Assembly (NCBI GenBank): GCA_036003365.1
Contig: DASYSL010000144.1
Coordinates: forward strand, 1-16,640
Origin: DASYSL01 sp036003365
GTDB taxonomy: Bacteria > Eisenbacteria > RBG-16-71-46 > DASYSL01
Reading direction: 5' to 3'
DNA length: 16,640 bases
Part shown: positions 13,894 through 16,640 of the stretch, piece after piece
Position numbering within the stretch: position 1 is the stretch's first letter
How the letters are laid out: every line of letters begins with the position of its first letter
Position numbers and translations under genes: made by a program
Notes under the pieces: generated by a model
What the model was told of the DNA's origin: nothing
The model's input: the letters and a program-made list of their open reading frames with translations, nothing else
Databases searched by the model: none

Positions 13894-14523
13894 ATGGCTG
13901 TCTATCACGATGCACGGTGCCGGCTCTGCCGCCGCGAGGGGATCAAGCTCTTCCTCAAGGGCGACCGGTGCTTCTCCGACAAGTGCGCGATCGAGCGCCG
14001 CGGCTACGCGCCGGGCGAGCACGGCAAGAGTCGCCGCGCCAAGGAGACCAACTACGGCCTCCAGCTGCGCGAGAAGCAGAAGGCGCGCCGCATCTACGGC
14101 GTGCTCGAGCGGCAGTTCCGCGCCACCTTCGCCAAGGCGGAGCGCCAGAAGGGCGTGACCGGCGTGGCCCTGCTGCAGGCGCTGGAGTGCCGCGTCGACA
14201 GCGTGCTCTACCGCCTGGGCCTTGCCCCGTCGCGCTCGGCGGCGCGCCAGCTGGTGCGCCACCGCCACGTCGAGATCAATGGCAAGACGATGTCGATTCC
14301 GTCCTTCGTGATGAAGCCGGGACAGACGATCGGCATCCGAGAGAAGAGCCGTAACCTGCCGGTGGTGCAGGCGGCGCTCGAGAAGCAGAAGGGCCGGGGC
14401 ACGCCCGATTGGCTCGAGCTCGATACCGATGCCTTCCGCGGCCGCGTCCTGCAGACGCCGTCCCGCGAGAGCATCCAGGTGCCGGTGAACGAGCAGCTCA
14501 TCGTCGAGTTGTATTCGAAGTAA
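13894..14523 (+). CDS. rpsD: 30S ribosomal protein S4, zinc-binding form
   Basis: S4 initiates 16S assembly and lines the mRNA entry channel. In E. coli it represses the alpha operon and can act in rRNA antitermination. The 209 residues are the standard length. Cys9, Cys12, Cys26 and Cys31 (CRLC ... CFSDKC) form the zinc knuckle of the C+ form, followed by GYAPGEHGKSRRAKETNYG and the S4 RNA-binding domain around residues 98-160 (ECRVDSVLYRLGLAPSRSAARQLVRH, split at its key RLGLAPSRSAARQ). The C-terminus VNEQLIVELYSK is intact. A 100-nt structured spacer separates it from rpoA. Confidence 0.97.
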   Translation: MAVYHDARCRLCRREGIKLFLKGDRCFSDKCAIERRGYAPGEHGKSRRAKETNYGLQLREKQKARRIYGVLERQFRATFAKAERQKGVTGVALLQALECRVDSVLYRLGLAPSRSAARQLVRHRHVEINGKTMSIPSFVMKPGQTIGIREKSRNLPVVQAALEKQKGRGTPDWLELDTDAFRGRVLQTPSRESIQVPVNEQLIVELYSK

Positions 14524-14542
14524 TCGAATCGCAGTGGCTGGA

Positions 14543-14566
14543 CCTCGCGCGGCATCCCGCGCGGGG
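14543..14566 (+). promoter_or_regulatory. First hairpin of the rpsD-rpoA spacer
   Basis: CGCGCGG (14546-14552) pairs with CCGCGCG (14557-14563) around a CATC loop. A T-G and two C-G pairs extend the stem to ten pairs spanning 14543-14566. It starts 19 nt after the rpsD stop. There is no T-run, so it is not a standard terminator. Confidence 0.55.
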
Positions 14567-14579
14567 GCATGGAAGGCTC

Positions 14580-14606
14580 GGGACCCGCGCCCCAGGCGCC
14601 GGTCTC
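14580..14606 (+). promoter_or_regulatory. Second hairpin of the rpsD-rpoA spacer
   Basis: GCGCC (14587-14591) pairs with GGCGC (14595-14599). After a single C-C mismatch, 14580-14585 pairs with 14601-14606 (five Watson-Crick pairs and one G-U). It ends four bases before the rpoA ribosome-binding sequence GGGAGG (14610-14615). Confidence 0.5.
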
Positions 14607-14623
14607 CACGGGAGGCGTAAGAG

Positions 14624-15730
14624 ATGAAGTGGAAGAACTTGCAGATGCCCAAGAAGGTCGAGATGGACGCGGCGCAGACCAACGATCGCTATGGGGTCTT
14701 CGTCGTCGAGCCTTTGGAGCGCGGCTTCGGGATCACGCTCGGCAACGCATTGCGCCGGGTGCTGCTCTCGAGCCTCCAGGGCGCTGCGGTCACGGCCGTC
14801 CGCTTCGACGGCGTGCTGCACGAGTTCTCGACCCTTCCGGGCGTGATCGAAGACACGACCGAGATCGTCCTGAACCTGAAGCAGGTGCGCTTCAAGCTGC
14901 ACGGCGACGGGCCCAAGAAGGCCACGTTCGAGTCCAAGGGCAAGGGTGAGGTGCGTGCCGGCGATCTCAAGGTGGACGCCGATGTGCAGATCCTGAATCC
15001 CGATCTCCACATCGCCACCCTCAACCGTGACGGCGAGCTGCGCATGGAGATCGAGGTCGACTCGGGCCGGGGCTACGTGGCCGCCGACCTGCACAGCCAG
15101 GAGGACCGGCCCATCGGCGAGATCCCGGTGGACTCGCTGTTCTCGCCCGTCTTGAAAGTGAATTACAAAGTCGAGCAGGCGCGTATCGGCCAGCGCATCG
15201 ACTTCGACAAGCTGATGCTCGAGATCTGGACCGACGGCTCGATCCTGCCCACCGACGCCCTGGCGGTGTCGGCCAAGATCATGCGCGACCACTTCAATCT
15301 GTTCATCCACTTCGAGGAGCCGATCGAGGAGGAGCAGGAGGAGGAGGTCGACGAGGAGATCCTCAAGATGCGCGAGAAGCTCGAGCGCTCCGTCGAGGAG
15401 CTGGAGCTTTCCGTGCGGTCGTCGAACTGTCTCCGCCAGGCCGAGATCCGCACCATCGCCGACCTCGTGCGCAAGACCGAGCCGGAGATGCTCAAATACC
15501 GGAACTTCGGCCGCAAGTCGTTGAAGGAGATCCAGGACGTGCTGCAGGAGATGGGTCTCCACCTGGGCATGGATCTGACCACGTACTACGGCAGCCGCGG
15601 GCGCGCCGCGTCGCGCCCGGCGGGACCGGGCGCGGAGGCGCTGCCGGCCCCCGAGATGGCGGGCGCGACGGCCGAGACGGGCACCTACAGCACGGGCGGG
15701 GACGAAGACCTGCCTGACGACGAGATCTAA
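14624..15730 (+). CDS. rpoA: DNA-directed RNA polymerase subunit alpha, with C-terminal tail
   Basis: Alpha dimerises to nucleate RNA polymerase, and its C-terminal domain contacts UP elements and activators. The N-terminal domain (residues 1-230) has GFGITLGNALRRVLLSSLQG (34-53). An acidic linker (EEPIEEEQEEEVDEEI, 231-246) leads to the C-terminal domain (about 252-318). There Arg265, Asn268, Cys269, Gly296, Lys298, Ser299 and Glu302 fall at the same numbers as in E. coli, so DNA binding is expected. Residues about 319-368 are an extra Ala/Gly/Pro-rich tail ending in acidic GGDEDLPDDEI; E. coli alpha has 329 residues. ATG at 14624 follows GGGAGG. Confidence 0.97.
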   Translation: MKWKNLQMPKKVEMDAAQTNDRYGVFVVEPLERGFGITLGNALRRVLLSSLQGAAVTAVRFDGVLHEFSTLPGVIEDTTEIVLNLKQVRFKLHGDGPKKATFESKGKGEVRAGDLKVDADVQILNPDLHIATLNRDGELRMEIEVDSGRGYVAADLHSQEDRPIGEIPVDSLFSPVLKVNYKVEQARIGQRIDFDKLMLEIWTDGSILPTDALAVSAKIMRDHFNLFIHFEEPIEEEQEEEVDEEILKMREKLERSVEELELSVRSSNCLRQAEIRTIADLVRKTEPEMLKYRNFGRKSLKEIQDVLQEMGLHLGMDLTTYYGSRGRAASRPAGPGAEALPAPEMAGATAETGTYSTGGDEDLPDDEI

Positions 15731-15765
15731 AGAGCTTCGCCGCGAGAAAAGGAGTCGTACAGACC

Positions 15766-16413
15766 ATGCGTCACGGTCGTGATCACAGACAGCTCAGCCG
15801 CACGATGGAGCACCGCAAGGCTCTCTTGCGCAACCTCGTCACGGCATTGTTCCAGTACGAGCGCATCCACACCTCCGTGGCCAAGGCCAAGGAGGCGCGC
15901 CGGCTCGCCGAGCGCCTGATCACGCGCGCCAAGCGCAACGATCTGCACGCGCGCCGCCACGTCGCCCGCTTCGTCTACCGCGAGACGGTGACCAAGAAGC
16001 TCTTCGACACCATCGCGCCGTGGTACATGGAGCGTCCGGGCGGCTACACCCGCATCGTGCGTATCGGCAAGCGCCGCCCCGGCGACAACTCCGAAGTGGC
16101 GTTCCTCGAGCTGATCAAGTCGCCGGAGCAGAAGGCCGAGGACCGCAAGCGCCGCGAAGAGGCTCTCGAGGCCAAGGAAGAGGCCAAGAAGCGCTCGCGC
16201 CGCGGCGGCAGTCTCGCCGCGCAGGCCGCCGCCGAGGTCGAGGAAAGCCGCAAGACCGCTGCCGAGGTGAAGAAGAAGGAGCGCTCGAAGGAGCGCACCA
16301 CCCCGAAGGCCGCGGCCGAGAAGAAGGGCAAGGGCGCGAAGGGCGCCGGCGGCAAGGGCCCTTCCGACAAGAAGGGCGGCGCCAAGGGCATGACCAAGAA
16401 GCCGGGCGAGTAG
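15766..16413 (+). CDS. rplQ: 50S ribosomal protein L17, with long Lys-rich C-terminal tail
   Basis: L17 lies near the exit tunnel on the 50S surface. Residues 1-120 are a normal L17: MRHGRDHRQLSRTMEHRKALL, IHTSVAKAKEARRLAERLIT, PGGYTRIVRIGKRRPGDNSEVAFLELI. Residues 121-215 are an added tail, first a charged likely helix (EDRKRREEALEAKEEAKKRS), then Lys/Gly/Ala-rich sequence ending KKPGE. Most L17 proteins are about 115-130 residues. ATG at 15766 has AAAAGGAG upstream. It is the final gene before a strong terminator. Confidence 0.96.
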   Translation: MRHGRDHRQLSRTMEHRKALLRNLVTALFQYERIHTSVAKAKEARRLAERLITRAKRNDLHARRHVARFVYRETVTKKLFDTIAPWYMERPGGYTRIVRIGKRRPGDNSEVAFLELIKSPEQKAEDRKRREEALEAKEEAKKRSRRGGSLAAQAAAEVEESRKTAAEVKKKERSKERTTPKAAAEKKGKGAKGAGGKGPSDKKGGAKGMTKKPGE

Positions 16414-16444
16414 AGAAACTCTCTCGCGCAGCTCAGCTCACACG

Positions 16445-16486
16445 ACAGCCGGCTGGGGAGATCACTCCTCGGCCGGCTGTTTTTTC
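16445..16486 (+). terminator. Rho-independent terminator of the ribosomal-protein cluster
   Basis: ACAGCCGGC (16445-16453) pairs perfectly with GCCGGCTGT (16472-16480). The stem continues through a T-G pair and an inner six-pair stem (16455-16460 with 16465-16470, one G-T) to an ATCA loop, about 16 pairs in all. Six T residues follow at once (16480-16485). It lies 32 nt after the rplQ stop and is the only clear intrinsic terminator in the window. Confidence 0.93.
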
Positions 16487-16640
16487 ATGCGCCGCTCAAC
16501 CCCTCGGGTCACCTCGGGGCGAGTAAGTCTACCCGCAGATCAATTCCTACTTCGTTGATAGGAGTACCCGTTTCAAGACGGGTTGACCCGGCATTTCAGA
16601 GGGTCTAGCTCGCGAGAGCGGCCTTTATCGTCCCTCAACA
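16487..16640. other. Post-operon intergenic sequence, no gene recognised
   Basis: These 154 bases show no supportable reading frame and are visibly less GC-rich than the operon. They contain short inverted repeats: ATCAA/TTGAT and TCCTA/TAGGA around 16539-16563, ACCCGT/ACGGGT at 16566-16583, and GCTC-GCGA-GAGC at 16608-16619, the last with a GNRA-type loop. They could be the promoter and structured leader of the next gene or simply spacer. I do not recognise a known RNA family. Confidence 0.4.

Noticed and set aside
12866..14606. Intergenic hairpins as intrinsic terminators
   Set aside because: None is followed by a T-run and essential genes continue immediately downstream.
14569..14949. 126-codon + frame starting in the rpsD-rpoA spacer
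   Set aside because: It runs out of frame into rpoA, has no ribosome-binding site and reads like a shadow.
16583..16610. Possible promoter TTGACC ... TAGCTC after the terminator
   Set aside because: The -35 resembles consensus and spacing is 17, but the -10 matches poorly, and no downstream gene is visible to support it.

Overview
The window is a GC-rich bacterial ribosomal-protein supercluster read entirely on the + strand. It runs from the 3' end of tuf (EF-Tu) through continuous S10, spc and alpha operons to rplQ. Thirty-two protein genes (the first partial) occupy positions 1-16413, and most gaps are 0-30 nt. No intrinsic terminator is visible before the one at 16445-16486. The last 154 bases after it hold no gene I can support. 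The order, zinc-type S14, L36 and S4, the adk-map-infA-rpmJ insert and the E. coli-like RpoA C-terminal domain are plainly bacterial. G/C-rich third codon positions indicate a high-GC genome, but I cannot name the phylum. The Met in the PMGGGEG motif of L2 recalls some Bacteroidota-related and other lineages and is only a weak hint.

Layout: tuf (partial), then S10 genes rpsJ-rplC-rplD-rplW-rplB-rpsS-rplV-rpsC-rplP-rpmC-rpsQ (315-5491); spc genes rplN-rplX-rplE-rpsN(type Z)-rpsH-rplF-rplR-rpsE-rpmD-rplO-secY-adk-map-infA-rpmJ (5522-13022); alpha genes rpsM-rpsK-rpsD-rpoA-rplQ (13044-16413). rpmJ (38 codons) is a very short gene. tuf and rpsJ are 4 nt apart, so the S10 genes have no room for their own leader and are probably transcribed from str-operon promoters outside the window.

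How the genes work together: the ribosomal proteins build both subunits. IF-1 and EF-Tu serve initiation and elongation, methionine aminopeptidase trims nascent chains, SecY exports them, adenylate kinase balances adenine nucleotides, and the RNA polymerase alpha subunit links transcription to this set.

I see no novel multi-gene system, phage, IS element, CRISPR array or foreign island. The features worth a second look are subtler. Low-complexity basic or Ala/Pro tails are grafted onto several ribosomal proteins (L5 N-terminus with a tandem repeat; L29, L17 and S19 C-termini), and RpoA has an added acidic-ended tail. Perfect hairpins sit at four gene junctions from rplO onward, most strikingly two consecutive hairpins in the 100-nt rpsD-rpoA spacer. 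Adenylate kinase has a Cys-Cys-Cys-Glu lid. infA and rpsM use TTG starts. The post-operon tail is compact and structured.
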